The notes: a model not told the origin generated them from the letters alone. A DNA stretch of 64,000 bases from Acorus gramineus (GCA_030737835.1 CM060850.1:2197788-2261787), one strand, 5' to 3'. Counted from the first letter of the stretch, positions 30,521 through 42,195 are shown. Program-made: numbers and translations.

Positions 30521-31402
30521 CTACAAGACATTCAACAAGGAGACTCTAGTATTGATCAAACCCCTAAACACTCCCTCACTGACTCTCTCCAACTTTCCCA
30601 TACAATCCTCCAACACCACCAACCTCTCCAACACCCTCCTCATCACATCCCCCTCCATCTTCTTCACCACCCCACTGAGATCCTCCGCCGCCACCTCCCG
30701 CACTTCCCGGATCTCCCTCTTATCACACAAACCCAACCCAAACCAAGCTTTCAAACCCATCAAAGAAGAAGAAGTCACAATCCCTTCAAAAACCAAAACC
30801 GAAACATCAACAGTCACCACCACAACCTCTCTCAAAACCTCACCCACATCAGACGCGACGACCGCATTCAAAGCTCGTCTTCTGATGCTACGCAACACCG
30901 GCAAGAGCTTCAACACCTCCCTCTCGGTCTTCTTCCGAGACTTCACGTAAAAACCCAACTCGGCCTCGTGGCGCCTCCTCATCGCGGCCTGGGCCGACGA
31001 GTGGAGCTCTTTAAGAGACATGAGAGAGGAACGGAAGGTCCCGTACGCGTCGATGAAGAGGAGGAGGTCTTCCAGAAGGTTATGGACCCACCCGGATGAC
31101 TTTCTCTTGCTTAGGAGGTCGTCAAAGCGTGGGAGATGGAGGAGGTCGTCGAGCGAGTGGTGGAGGGTGTTGAGAGAGGTCAGGCCTTGTGAAAGCCATG
31201 CAGAGGTGGTGGGTTCGGAGGGTGGTTTGGAGGACCAGATTTGGAGGGAGTGGAGATGGTGGTGGAGTTGGGAGATTGTTGGGTGGGATCTGCATGGGAG
31301 GCTTGTGGAGCGTACGTGGTGGGACTTTTCATGGGTGGTGGGGTTAGGGTTAGGGTTAGGGTTTGAGTTTGGGAGGGAGACTGAGCGTGGGTAGGACACC
31401 AT
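30521..31402 (-). CDS. DUF241 domain protein, intronless
   Basis: A single open frame of 293 residues begins at the first ATG (MVSYPRSVSLPNSNPNPN...). It shows the typical layout of the plant DUF241 family (PF03087): a basic, Ser-rich N-terminus with HHVRSTSLPCRSHP, then LQIWSS, LDDLLHLP and SGWVHNLLEDLLLFIDAYGT, followed by helical segments up to the C-terminus. Members are plant-specific, usually intronless, 270-300 residues, and of unknown biochemical function. Residues about 12-21 are an Asn-Pro repeat encoded by a telomere-like gggtta repeat on the plus strand. A TATA element lies about 100 bp upstream on the coding strand. Codon use is C-rich on the minus strand, so the opposite strand also has an open frame at 30261-30950, which I regard as a shadow. 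Confidence 0.92.
   Translation of the reverse strand: MVSYPRSVSLPNSNPNPNPNPTTHEKSHHVRSTSLPCRSHPTISQLHHHLHSLQIWSSKPPSEPTTSAWLSQGLTSLNTLHHSLDDLLHLPRFDDLLSKRKSSGWVHNLLEDLLLFIDAYGTFRSSLMSLKELHSSAQAAMRRRHEAELGFYVKSRKKTEREVLKLLPVLRSIRRRALNAVVASDVGEVLREVVVVTVDVSVLVFEGIVTSSSLMGLKAWFGLGLCDKREIREVREVAAEDLSGVVKKMEGDVMRRVLERLVVLEDCMGKLERVSEGVFRGLINTRVSLLNVL
31340..31366. repeat. Telomere-like (TTAGGG)n microsatellite inside coding sequence
   Basis: The plus strand reads gggttagggttagggttagg followed by gttt, a short interstitial run of TTAGGG-type units. On the coding minus strand it encodes alternating Pro-Asn near the N-terminus of the DUF241 protein. Confidence 0.85.
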
Positions 31403-31497
31403 TATTTTTTTTTTTATTTTTTTTTGTGTGTGTGGGGTTTTGATTGATTTGGGTTCTGTTTTTTTGAGATGTTTTGGAGAGGGTGATGGAAAGGGGG

Positions 31498-31506
31498 GTT
31501 TATATA
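31498..31506 (-). promoter_or_regulatory. TATA box of the DUF241 gene
   Basis: The coding strand reads ctctatataaacccc here, a near-consensus plant TATA box. It lies about 100 bp upstream of the start codon, which leaves a 5' leader of about 65-70 bases. Confidence 0.65.
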
Positions 31507-32198
31507 GAGGATGTTAGGTTTTTTTAAAAAAAAAAATTATTTGTTGTTGGGTGTGATAAGAAATAATTGAGAGGCGCACGAGTGGGTGAGACTACAAAAT
31601 AATAGAGAGGAGACTTGATCCGCGAATATGTTGAGCTGTCAGGGAAACATAGTGGAAGATGGGATGCATGGGTTCTGCATTAATTACTTGTCAGTTCTTA
31701 ACATACTATTTATTATTATTATTATTATTATTTGAATATTAGTGCTATTTTTATTAAGATTAGTGTTCGCTATTTATCATTAGGACTCATTTAAATCTAT
31801 TTTACGGTTTTGTCTGCAGTTTGGAGGTGATTCCTAAGCTGTTTATTGGAATGTATAATGTACTAGTACATATATTATATTAGTGTAGTGTATGATTTTT
31901 TTTTTTTTTGTATTTTTAGAAGAAAAAAATGTATTGATTTATTAGCTAGGTTTTTATATGTATATATATACTTGAAGAATGGTGTTCTCCATGGTTTGAT
32001 CCATTGACCTTTTTTTAACAGAGAGGGGAGATGCTTGCCGATTTAATCAAGCTCGGTTCACTACTAGGTCTATATTAATTTCATTTTTTATAATAACGTA
32101 TATTTTTATACTTTTAGAAAAAATCAAAACGATTGATGAGACTTCAAATTAAATGAGACAACACATGGTTGTAGATGCATCATTTTTCTTAACTAGGG
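31507..32198. other. AT-rich spacer
   Basis: No gene is visible. A (ATT)n/(TTA)n microsatellite lies at about 31708-31732, and T runs occur at 31888-31899 and elsewhere. Confidence 0.5.
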
Positions 32199-33009
32199 TT
32201 AAATGCATATAACCTTTGAAAGTTAGCATATATCCATATAACCCCCTTATTTCATCGAATATCCATATAACCTTCTGAAAGTTGACATGGTTAACCATTT
32301 AGCCCTCATGATTAACTTTCCGTAAAAAAAAGAATATTTCAATAATATTCCATCGAATGTTAATTCACATATTCATATAACCCCCTAATTTGTTCGATAA
32401 ATTCAAACAGATTCAAATATATGACCAAAATGTCCTTCTTGAACTATTGTTATCGGAAGCTAATTCAAATATTCATGTAACTCCCAACAGATTTATTCGT
32501 AAAATTCAAAACGACCCACTTTCTGATTTCACATATTCATATAATCCCTTACTTTGTCAAAAAAATGCAAAATGACTCACTTGATTCTTTCTTCTTCGCC
32601 AACAGGAGAGTAGAATTCAAGGATGAGGCAGACGGTGGCGATGGGACTGGGGACGTCGGCGACAAGAGAGGTAATGGCGATGGGAGAGGCTTGATGAGGA
32701 CGGCGGTGAGGAGAGGTAATGCCGGACAACCGTGGCAATGGTGATGAGAGGATGGATGAGGACGGCGGCTAGGGTTTTTATTTGGGAGAAAAGTGTTTGG
32801 GAGAGAAGTTTTTTTAGATTAAAATGGGGGACAGGTATATCGGTCTTTTTATTACGTTGGGTTAACTTAACCACTAAAGTTGCTTAACAAGATAACGGTA
32901 AGGGGTATACGTATTAATCGACACAAATGATGAGATTATATAGATATTCGATGAAATGAGGGGATTATATACATATAAGCTAACTTTTAGGGGATTACAT
33001 GCATTTAAC
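32199..33009. mobile_element. Non-autonomous MULE-like element with long TIRs and GC-rich core
   Basis: The left end (ttaaatgcatataacctttg, agttagcatatatcca, ttatttcatcgaatatcc) pairs with the reverse complement of the right end (gttaaatgcatgtaatcccc, agttagcttatatgta, catttcatcgaatatcta) over roughly 80-110 bp. The interior includes a second ccatataacc-type repeat and a GC-rich block at 32625-32770 (gacggtggcgatgggactgg and similar) unlike the AT-rich surroundings. That could be captured genic DNA. A minus-strand frame of 85 codons there has no family resemblance. No transposase domain is seen. Confidence 0.75.
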
Positions 33010-34810
33010 GTTATAACCCTTCTTATTATATATAGACATAAAAATGCCAAGATAGGTCACATGTTAAATATAAGATGATACTGAGATAATCCAGAATTTA
33101 TGAGTTTTATGTTATTCTTCAATGAAGGTTATTGATAAATGAAAATAGTAATTATGAACATCACTTATTAAACTTAGCAGATGTAATCGATCCCAATGCA
33201 GCCAAATCTAGATACTGAACAACAGTATCTCATGGCATCCCATCTCCATGGGTGGGTGATCCTTTAATTGGTACTATTTTTTTTTTTTTTGCGTGGGTGA
33301 TCCTTTAATTGGTACTATTTTTTTTTTGCTTGATTTCTCGTGTTAGAATCACACGTGAAAAATTATATGATATTTGTTTACTTTATTTGAAAGGTCTATA
33401 CCTAGAACTACTTAGAATATATAACACCCAATTTTATCTTTGGAAGGAGAGACTTGGTAATGCCAAGTGTGGACTTGTCGAAGCCATTGTACGGTAACCA
33501 GCAAATGACACTCCAACAACAACAAATGCAATCTTATGTTGTTATTATATTAAAATATGTCCAAATACAGGTCGTAGGGCATTATATATATAAATATATA
33601 TATGTACAACAAAATGAAAAAACAAGCTGTATGTATCCTCATCTAATAATCAATACCCGCGTGTCATGCGTGTCTGCTGTGAAAGATATCAAGAATTGAA
33701 TATAAGATGCGCACGTATCTTGATCATATACGACACAATTAATGAAGGAAATAAAGAAATGCATACGTGTCCATGTATACCTGTATGGAGGAGTTTTCAT
33801 TGATCATGTGTCAGTCCACTTATGTGTTAGTGATAAAGGGATGTGTTTTCTCTCCACCGGACATGACAGGTTGGCTTTCCACATTCATATCATCTTGACA
33901 TATATTTCAATATGGTGTTTGCATGATGTGGATTGCTGAAGTAAAAATGGTTTCATGACGTTTGCATGGAAGATTCTAATGAGACAGGGTCTTGTATTAC
34001 TTAAGGTACGGTATATTATAGAAATATAACTTGTCAGGTCTATAAAGGGATTCTTTTTTTAACGTAATGATAAACATTAATCATGAAATTTATTTAGAAC
34101 AAATGTTTAAAGCATACAAAATATAAAAAAAAGCTCATGGTGGAGGAGGTTTCTATCACAAACTATTCTTCAATTACAAACTAAGAGGAGGTTTCTATCA
34201 CAAACTAAGAGGAAGAGCAATCCACTATTCTTCAATTTTTCCAGTCACAACAGAACCCCTTTGACCCTGGCACAAGGATGTTAAGTATAGAATAATAGCT
34301 TATCATGTCAATTAAAATAAAAAAATCAAGAAAATAAACAGTGACAATTGTCTTGATTTTAAATTGAAAATAAAATGTTTTTATTTTGTATGAAAAATTG
34401 AATAACATTTCTCCCACTTTTTATCTTGAATAATGATAAGAAAAACATAATCAATAGATTTTAATTCATTAAAATTGGAGCAACTTAGTTTTGGATCTCT
34501 GTTTAGTTAGAAAAATAAATGTTAGATAGGTTAAAATATGAGTGAATAAGCCTAAAAAATTTATTTGTTTGTAAAAAATAAAAGGCATAACTTTATTAAA
34601 ATAAGTGAAAATAAACTAGTATTGATATTTCAGATGCTCTCTGAAATTATATTAATCTACTCAATTTCTTCTACTGATATAAAAAACACTCGCATGTCAA
34701 ATCACATCTCATCACCTTTTATAAATCGAAAGCTCATATGTCATATCATTTTTTTCATATTTTATAAGTTTTAATCCCTATCTTATTTATTTTTTATCCA
34801 CAATTTTTCC
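33010..34810. other. AT-rich spacer with small local duplications
   Basis: No gene is supported. It contains a two-copy repeat at 33249-33327 and another local duplication (gaggaggtttctatcacaaa twice) at 34142-34215. Confidence 0.5.
33249..33327. repeat. Short two-copy tandem repeat
   Basis: The sequence gggtgatcctttaattggta followed by ctattttttttt occurs twice in immediate succession with a unit of about 45 bp. Confidence 0.85.
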
Positions 34811-35266
34811 ATGGTTAAGAAAACAAAAAAAACATTATATTTTTCAACAAAAATAACTAAAAACACAATTAAATTAAAAAATAAGTTATTTAACCAGTAT
34901 AATTGTTCATCATGCTTTAATAATTATCTTTTGCATGATAGCTTGTGTCATTACATGACTCGTGTCATTACATGGTGGTTAAGACTTTATTCCCTTGTCC
35001 AACCAGGTCCAGAATTGGTGGAAGTTGTGACACATGACACAAAAGAAATTTATTGGGACAAGCTTCCACTCCTAATTGTAGACCATCCTGGAATGGGAGA
35101 GCTTGTTCTTGCCAAACAGGTTTTTTACAGGAGAAACCCATTCAATCGCTTATCCCTGTATTTGTCACCCAATGAAACAGGGGCTTCACCGTATTTGTCA
35201 CCCAATGCTAGATACCCTTCATGCAGTGGGAGATGGTCCTTTATCACAGGTATGCTTTCAAGCTAA
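34811..35266 (+). other. Unrecognised reading frame, possible exon or gene relic
   Basis: An open frame of 151 codons whose second half has protein-like composition (ELVEVVTHDTKEIYWDKLPL, then DHPGMGELVLAKQVFYRR). It contains a short internal repeat (YLSPNETGASPYLSPNARYP). The first half is AT-rich and Lys/Asn-rich, like translated spacer. An acceptor-like tccaaccag|gtccag precedes the better half at about 35006. I do not recognise the family; it may be a single exon, a decayed gene or chance. Confidence 0.25.
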
Positions 35267-36827
35267 TCTCCCTTCCATAACCAGGCCAGGTCACAGATAA
35301 TAATGGATCCATCACATGCCAAATAAGAAGTTTCAGCATTTTTAAAATGGATTAGAAGGCAATACAACATGATATAATTATTTTATCACTCAACATAAGA
35401 TTGCCAACCTATTGTTTCTTTCACTCGAACATGAAATAGAGGCATCAAATTCAACAACACAGGTTCTGTATCATCATCTTATTCAGGTCCATGCAAATAA
35501 AGCATATCAGTATTACAAACATGAATGACAAATGAGAGATTCCCTTGCTGTTCCCATTCCAGTTCTTCAGTGGGATGCCTGAAAAGAATAGCCACTCAAA
35601 TGAATCAGCCAATTGCATTGTTTATTTAGCACTTATTTCATTTAGAAAGAAATCAAATAGCAAAACCACAAATAAATAAAATGGGGAGTTTAGCCACACA
35701 CCCTTATCACGCTTGTGGATTAAAATGCACAATGCAAAATCAAGCTAATGAAACCACCAATATCTCCTGATAGGCACCAAAGGTGCAAATTTTATCCCTT
35801 CCAGGCTGGACACTGCTGATATACATGCAAAGGAAACTGTCTCCTTCGGATTTGGCAACAAAATGGGGAGTTTTACCATGAGGATCCAATCAAATAGTAG
35901 TACATTTATCTACCAGGAGGGCAAGTTATAATTAAGGTCAGGCATGATGGCCATTTCAAATCTTGGCAGACAGACAAGGACTGTGGAGTCAATTGATGGG
36001 TAATCAGACATTTGATCAGGAAATTTGGAGAATATTGCCTACTTCAAATTCACAAGGCTGATAAAGATGTGACTAGGACTGTCATTTTTGCCATATGATT
36101 AATCACTATCTCCTATATTTATGCATGGCAGGATGATAATACAAGCACCGCATGATCTGTCCAAGTATTAAGCTCAGCACAGCAATTTTTGATGTTCTAC
36201 CAAAAAAAGCGCCTAACTTGGCCACATGGAAAAAGAGGCATAGTAAGTAAAAGAGGATCGCTGCTGCTGTGACCAGAGATTAGATTTAAGATATAAAAAT
36301 TATGATTACAGTTGGTCGGCTATCATTATAGGTAATTTGATTTTGAAGCGATAAAACAAATACTCCTGGTATACTGTGGGTGCAAAATTGGTGAGACAAC
36401 AATTTTAGATGTATCTATCTATATACCAACCGGAAGTGTTTAAGTTTTCCACTTTATTTCTTTGTAACATTTTCATTTCTGATTTTACCCTTAATTTTTT
36501 ATGATCTTTATTTTTGGATTTAGGATAAGAATGAAAAATAAATAAATGTCAATATATTCAAAGGATAATATGAGATAATAATCAAATCCATCTTATTGAA
36601 TTTCACAGATCCTTAATTTCAAAAAACAACTTGTATAATATTTGTCTTTAAATATAATATATTGCTCCAAATATCATATTTTACAAATAAGATTACAAAT
36701 TAATATTATTAACAAACTATGTAAAAATTTGTTTGATAAATTTTTTTCTCAATTGTTAAGTGTTAAATAAAAGAACATACTAATTATTCCAAATTGAAAA
36801 CTTTTGAATTCTTTTTTTTAGATTTAT
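35267..36827. other. Spacer, possibly including the 3' part of the NDUFB2-like gene
   Basis: Composition is less AT-rich than the surrounding spacer. On the minus strand tcttttcag|gcatcccactga at about 35570-35585 could serve as a tiny terminal exon for the NDUFB2-like gene (adding Ala-Ser-His-stop in phase). That would require an intron of about 5 kb and is only a candidate. Confidence 0.3.
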
Positions 36828-37009
36828 ACAAAGTTAAGTTATTTGTTTTGTGGGATACATCTTAGTTTGTGACCTCCACTACTTAAGATATAATTGCGTG
36901 AAGTTTTACGCAGGGCTAGCTTGTATTTCCTTCGAGTTTTCACCCTCCTATTTATATGAGTAAGGAAACCTACCATTAACCATAAAAAAAAAAAAAACAA
37001 AGTTAAGTT
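36828..37009 (+). mobile_element. Short retroposon with 13-bp target-site duplication and poly(A) tail
   Basis: The insert 36841-36996 (~156 bp) is bounded by acaaagttaagtt at 36828-36840 and at 36997-37009 and ends in an A run (about 36984-36997). The body (ggatacatcttagtttgtga ... tttcaccctcctatttatat ... ggaaacctaccattaacc) is not AT-rich like its surroundings and has no obvious pol III boxes. It is either a SINE or a severely 5'-truncated LINE tail. Confidence 0.8.
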
Positions 37010-40000
37010 GTTTTAATTGGTTATTTGAATAGCATTGGGACAATTTGATTATGCAGAGAGTCACAGTCGGATAACATATAGATTTCCATTTTTTATCCTA
37101 TTTAGAATTTTGTGTTTGTTAAGATAAAGATAGAGTAAGAGAATATTTTATAATTTTTTTATATCGAATTGGTTATATCTATTGGTTGGTTATACTGGAT
37201 CAGATTGAATAATTACAATATTAATAAATCTATACAAAGATTAAAATTCTCAAAACTTGATCACTTTTTTTGGATTATGTATTAACAGGTTTTAAGGGGT
37301 TTTAAAAAAAATAGAGGTGGCTTTTTTTAAAAAAAAATTATCTTTAGTTTTTACGCATATCTTGTGTGAGGGAAGACAAGTAACTTCCTATATGAAACAA
37401 ACATGTTTATACCCATTCAATAATTGGAATGAACCTAGTATAACATACAGTTATTTACATTTTTAATGTCGATATTATATGCATTGGCATGCATGCATGT
37501 CTATAACTGATGATTGACTAGCGCCTCTATCAGATAAATAATCCAAGTATGAGGAAGATCAACAAGAATCGATTTGATAGTAAATTAATAAGTGAAATAT
37601 AATCATTATATAAAGAACTTGTAATGTTAAGCGGAAAATCAACATGATGTGACATAAGATGGAGAATAAGGATGGAGCAAAGTTATTGTAACATAAGGTA
37701 AGCAAGCATAACAAATGAATCCTAAAGTACACACAAGCAACTTTTGGATGCAGTAGGAAACTACGATACACTGAAAGACCAGATAGAGTTTCAAAACCTC
37801 CCAAAAATTGATTACAAGGCTCCATGTTTCCTCTAGACTTGGATATCTCGATAAATTTCTATCATCCACCAACCCAATTCCTTTATAAGCAGTACAGTTT
37901 TATGTTTTTTACAATGTCAATGCTGATCAATAAAGCAATTCTATCATAATAGAAACCAAGTAATCTTCTTTTCTACAGCAAACAACCAGTTCAGACACTA
38001 ATACCACATGCAAACAAAGGGCTGAGGAAGATAATTCCCAGCCAATAATTACACAAGTTATATACCTGCGAATGAATGTTCATATAATGGTTGGAGCCTT
38101 CAGCCACTTTTTATATTAGACTTAATGCAAGAAAAGACCCTTAAAATCTTTGCAACTTTTCATGCACTTGATCTTTATAAATCAAGGGAAACAATGAACA
38201 TGCTAGAAGAAGGTCAAAGAAGCAAAAACTGAAAACAGGAAAAGAGAGGTATAGCACGCATGAAAAGAGGAGAGGGAAGAGGAAGACATAAATGTGATGG
38301 GAGAAGCAGTGGGTACCCCTTTCTCAAACAACCTTCAAGCCATGACATGAGAATTTTATGCTAGCTAATATTTTTTTTGAAAACATATGCTAGCTAATAT
38401 TGATGTAGTTTTGCTTAAAAAATTGATGAAAACAAATTATAAAAGAAAATCCGTACAAGATATCCATGTATTAAGTAGAATGTATAATGAGCTTAGACAA
38501 TCACTATTGGTAAAAGCAAGCATAAAATATAATTAACCATTTTCACACTCTTAAGCACTTGCAATAACATGCCAATATAATGGAAGAAGTGTACTACCTC
38601 AAACGCAACAATAACTCTCAAAGCTAGCAGAGATCATCAAATTCAACCAGTGGATATAGAACGTATCTGTCCTCTAGTTACATAGATTACTATTTGGGTT
38701 TCCATAACAAAAACATAGGGGATTATTTACTTCACGTCAAATCACATTCTATACTTTGAGAAAACTGAAACAGCTACTCTATGATCAAGAATTTTCATTC
38801 GCTGAGCCATCATTTTTACTTAAATACTTCCATGCTTTGCAGGATATGTTATACACAAGCATTAAACAGAACCCAAAAAGGAAGAGATAACATGTTCACA
38901 AAGGATATTTAGAGAAGTGCTTGGAGAGTGTCCAATACCATTTCCAAAGTACTTTAGTTCTTTGAAATGATCATTATTTGCATGAAAGTGTGCATCAACC
39001 GATCCACTTCCTTTAAGGCAAATGCATAAAAGTTTAATCTCCATGAGGTGGAAAATGGGATTCTCAGGATCCCATTCATCCAGCTTCTTGGTAAAAAGAT
39101 AAAGAAAAAGGAAAACCCTCCATAAGGCTCTGGTTTGCTTCAATGGATCTGCCATTTTTTATTTTAGGTATCTGCTTTGAATTTCTTGATACTCACTTGA
39201 AATTCAAAATCCACAAAAAATCCATATTGATTTGTTAAAAATGAATAAAAAAATTATCGGTTGTCAGGGTGAGGGTCATCTGCATTCAGTAGAATCCTCT
39301 TCTACTGATTTGTGATGGTGGCGATTTCTTCTTCTCTGCTCTTATGTCCTCTTGGACCTTGTACTACAACAATTTAATATAGTCAAGGTAGACTGTCTAC
39401 TGTTTCTCAAAAAAAAAAAAAATTGCATCAATGGTTGGGATGGCAACAGGCAGATTGGAATCAATTCAGAGCCAAACAAATTCAACAACTGTTCCACTTC
39501 TTAATTCTCATACCCCACTGATCCTACTTTGAACATGATCTGCCCCCACTCCGTTCTTGCCCCTATTACTTTAACACCTGATCTACTCTCTTCCACTCAT
39601 ATATTCCTTTTCGACTTCCTTCACAACCAAATCGGTTCATTATCAAATGATCATTCATTCTGATAGATATTCTCTAAAATAGAGCACTCATTCAATTTAT
39701 ATCAAACCTAACCATAATATGAAAAGCATGATCTCTTCCAAGACAATAGTGGCTTGAATACCTGTATGCATAGCTTACAATGTTTTAACTTATTTTCTTA
39801 GGCAAATAGTGCAAGCTTTCTGTAATTTTAATACAAACTGTGGGTAAACAACTAAGTTAGGAGGATATTAAGCATTACACCCAAAAGGAGGGAAAAAAGA
39901 AACAAGATGTCTCCATCAAAGAATTTTAATGCATAAAAAAGCCTAAAGTGCAAACCAAGTTTAATATCTTTAATTTAAAATAAGTATACTTTATCTATCA

Positions 40001-40769
40001 TGTAAAATATTGACACTAGTAAGCTAGGAGAAAGAGTTCAAAGGTAATATTGAGTCATTTGAAAATTGGCAACATGAGCTCAAATTAGAAGATAAAGATC
40101 ACACCATACTCTGACTCTTCGTAGATTTATATTTCCAAATTCCTCTCCCATTCCTAATAACTCCTCCGCCAAACGGGTACTATTCAACCTCTCATATCAC
40201 CATCCTTATACGAAGGCAGAGAAAGACAGAAATCACAGATACTGATAAGGGCAGCAATAGGAGAAGCCATGGAACCCATTTCTCAAACCAACTTCAACCC
40301 ATCATGTGAAAACCTTATCATACCTTTGACCCAAAACAAAAACCAAGAACATATATGAACCAAACAAATTCATACAACCATAGTTAAAATAGGCAAAATT
40401 GTCAAAATCATGCATTTTGATCAGCGATATTCCCATTGCTAACGGATTTTCTGCTGGAAAAACATCATACCAAAATGAGAGTGATTATTACATTGAAAAC
40501 TAATGATTGATAATAATGACTCATATTAAACCATGAATTTCTATATGAGAGAGAGAGAGAGTTCTGCAGAAAATGAATTTCAGTCCCTAATGCATGCTTT
40601 GACATGAATTTAACCACAACAGACACTATAGAGACAAAAAAGACAACACTGTGTTGAATCTGATAGTTATAAAATTATAAAATCCCCCACCAACCAACCT
40701 CAGTCAAGACAATCATAACAACACGGAAAATAAAAGCTGAATCAGTAACATCAGTAGAGAATGCGGTAC
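37010..40769. other. Spacer or long intron downstream of NDUFB2-like exon 3
   Basis: No coding region is secure. A 97-codon minus-strand frame at 38862-39155 is not recognisable. A plus-strand segment ending in an A run at 39409-39422 resembles a retroposon tail without a confirmed duplication. Two related stretches, about 38230-38365 and 40200-40320, share gggagaagc(a/c)...aacccatttctcaaac(c)aac(c)ttcaa and following bases, suggesting an old 2-kb-spaced duplication. Confidence 0.4.
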
Positions 40770-41137
40770 CTCACGATCATGGTCATGGCCCTCATGTCCA
40801 TCCCATGGATGCCTCCACCCCTAAATCAAACATTCATTTCTCATTAGATCCCTAAAAAGAAGTCTTAATCAATGAAAAGGAAAGACCTTTTCTCATAACA
40901 AATCATACCAAGACTACAGGTCCGTCTTTTTTGGCCCTATAGAAGACCCAAAACCTGTAAATTCAAACAAAACTGTCATCCGATCTGAAAATTAGGGTTT
41001 CCAGAGAGAGAGAGAGAGAGAAGGTACCACATGATGGCGCACATCCCCCTCCCGGCGACAGAGTGCCATCGCTTGGGGGCGTGGATGGTCAAACCATTGT
41101 AAGTGACGCCATGGCCGTCTCCGTGACCTCCTCCCAT
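40770..41137 (-). CDS. NDUFB2: NADH:ubiquinone oxidoreductase (complex I) NDUFB2-like small subunit
   Basis: Three exons are clear: 41028-41137, 40909-40954 and 40770-40820, GT-AG and in phase. They encode MGGGHGDGHGVTYNGLTIHA..., WFWVFYRAKKDGPVVL and GWRHPWDGHEGHDHDRE. Plant NDUFB2 homologues are about 65-75 residues with the same Gly/His-rich start, the single membrane segment around CAIMWFWVFYRA, and the GWRHPW(D/E)GH motif near the end, so nearly the whole protein is visible at 69 residues. It acts in the mitochondrial inner-membrane arm of complex I. The end is uncertain: exon 3 meets a good donor (GAG|gtaccg), implying a further tiny exon. Reading through instead adds 18 hydrophobic residues to a TGA at about 40714. 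A (GA)n run sits in the first intron just after the donor. Confidence 0.88.
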
Positions 41138-41340
41138 TCTGTTCTCCTCCTCTGCTGCTTCGCTTCCCCCTCTCCGACTTCGATAAACGATGTGATCTTG
41201 GAATCTGGACCGTCCGATCAGATTGGAATGGAGAGAAGTTGATTTATCAGATCACCCGTTTATTGTTCGGTTTGGGTGAGCGGTCGGGGCGGTTTGTTTA
41301 CTGGGCCGGGTCATGTTGGGTTTGACTGTAGTTTCTTTTT
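41138..41340 (-). promoter_or_regulatory. 5' flank of the NDUFB2-like gene
   Basis: GC-richer stretch immediately upstream of the start codon. The minus strand has ccggcccagtaaac and a pyrimidine-rich leader. The motif gggccg/ggccca on either strand (near 41300 and 41350) resembles site II/GGCCCA elements common in plant mitochondrial-protein promoters; this reading is an inference. Confidence 0.4.
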
Positions 41341-41349
41341 ATACTTGGG

Positions 41350-42195
41350 CCCGGTTTTCAAGTGGACTCATATCTGTCCGCAGTCTCATTTACATCTTAG
41401 TTTTTTTTTATAATTTAAATTACAGCCCTATATACCTCGTTATAGATTTAATAAAGCATATATCTTATTAAACGATATATATAGATTATTATGTTTTTTC
41501 TTACACTTATTTATAATGGGTTCATTCAACTTGAGATGGATAGATATACACTTTTTACTAAAGTATATATCTCATTAAGTGATGTTTACTGTTTTAAAAA
41601 ACATGGAAACAAATATGGTCTGAATTTTGGTTGGTAAAAATGACTCAGCCTAACATTTTTCTATTCTAAATGGAAAGTATTACACCCAGTTTTTCTTACA
41701 GTCCAAAACGCATACCACATGTTTTTATAAAACAGATATATAGGACTGTATTTTATATTGTAAAAAATATATGTGTAACAACGGCCCATTCTAAATGAAA
41801 AAAATTTACATTTTTTAAATGAATCTTTATGAATTGTTAAAGTATACATATTCATCTTTTATAAATATATATACTTAATTATTGTTTTGATTTTTTTAAA
41901 AAAAATCAAAACAATTATGATCCGTTGACAGCCCGGTGGGGGCAGCTTGTTCAAATTTCTTATTTTCAAGTGGACTCATCTTTTTACATGCGGCAGTGAT
42001 TTATTTTGAGTGTTTCAGGTCTCATTTATTTTGATAGCGGTCTATTTAAGCATATATTTCATTTAAATTTTTTTTATATGAATAGATCTATACAATTTAT
42101 TAAAACATATTCATCTTTTATAAATAAAAATAAGTATACTTCATGATTTTTTTAATTTTAAAAAAAATCAAAACAATTGTGAATTAACGCGGTTG
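41350..42195. repeat. Diverged tandem duplication with an internal perfect palindrome
   Basis: tttcaagtggactcat occurs at about 41358 and again at about 41967. After each copy there are matching segments (ctcgttatag...aagcatatatcttatta / gatagcggtc...aagcatatatttcattta; then tattcatcttttataaata; then tttaaaaaaaatcaaaacaa). The first copy contains a 34-bp perfect hairpin at about 41882-41915 (attgttttgatttttt and its complement). The second copy has a weaker version at about 42145-42180. Confidence 0.65.

Noticed and set aside
30261-30950. 229-codon plus-strand frame
   Set aside because: Overlaps the DUF241 gene antisense; Thr/Ser/Asn-rich translation of the reverse complement without family resemblance.
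36880-36990. Exon of a gene
   Set aside because: The distinct composition is explained by a retroposon bounded by an exact 13-bp duplication.
37559-37872. Overlapping hydrophobic minus-strand frames
   Set aside because: Cys/Leu/Tyr-rich translation of AT-rich DNA; two frames are equally open, as expected for noise.
38862-39155. 97-codon minus-strand frame
   Set aside because: Locally protein-like but with no recognisable family, splice partners or neighbours; not strong enough to call a gene.
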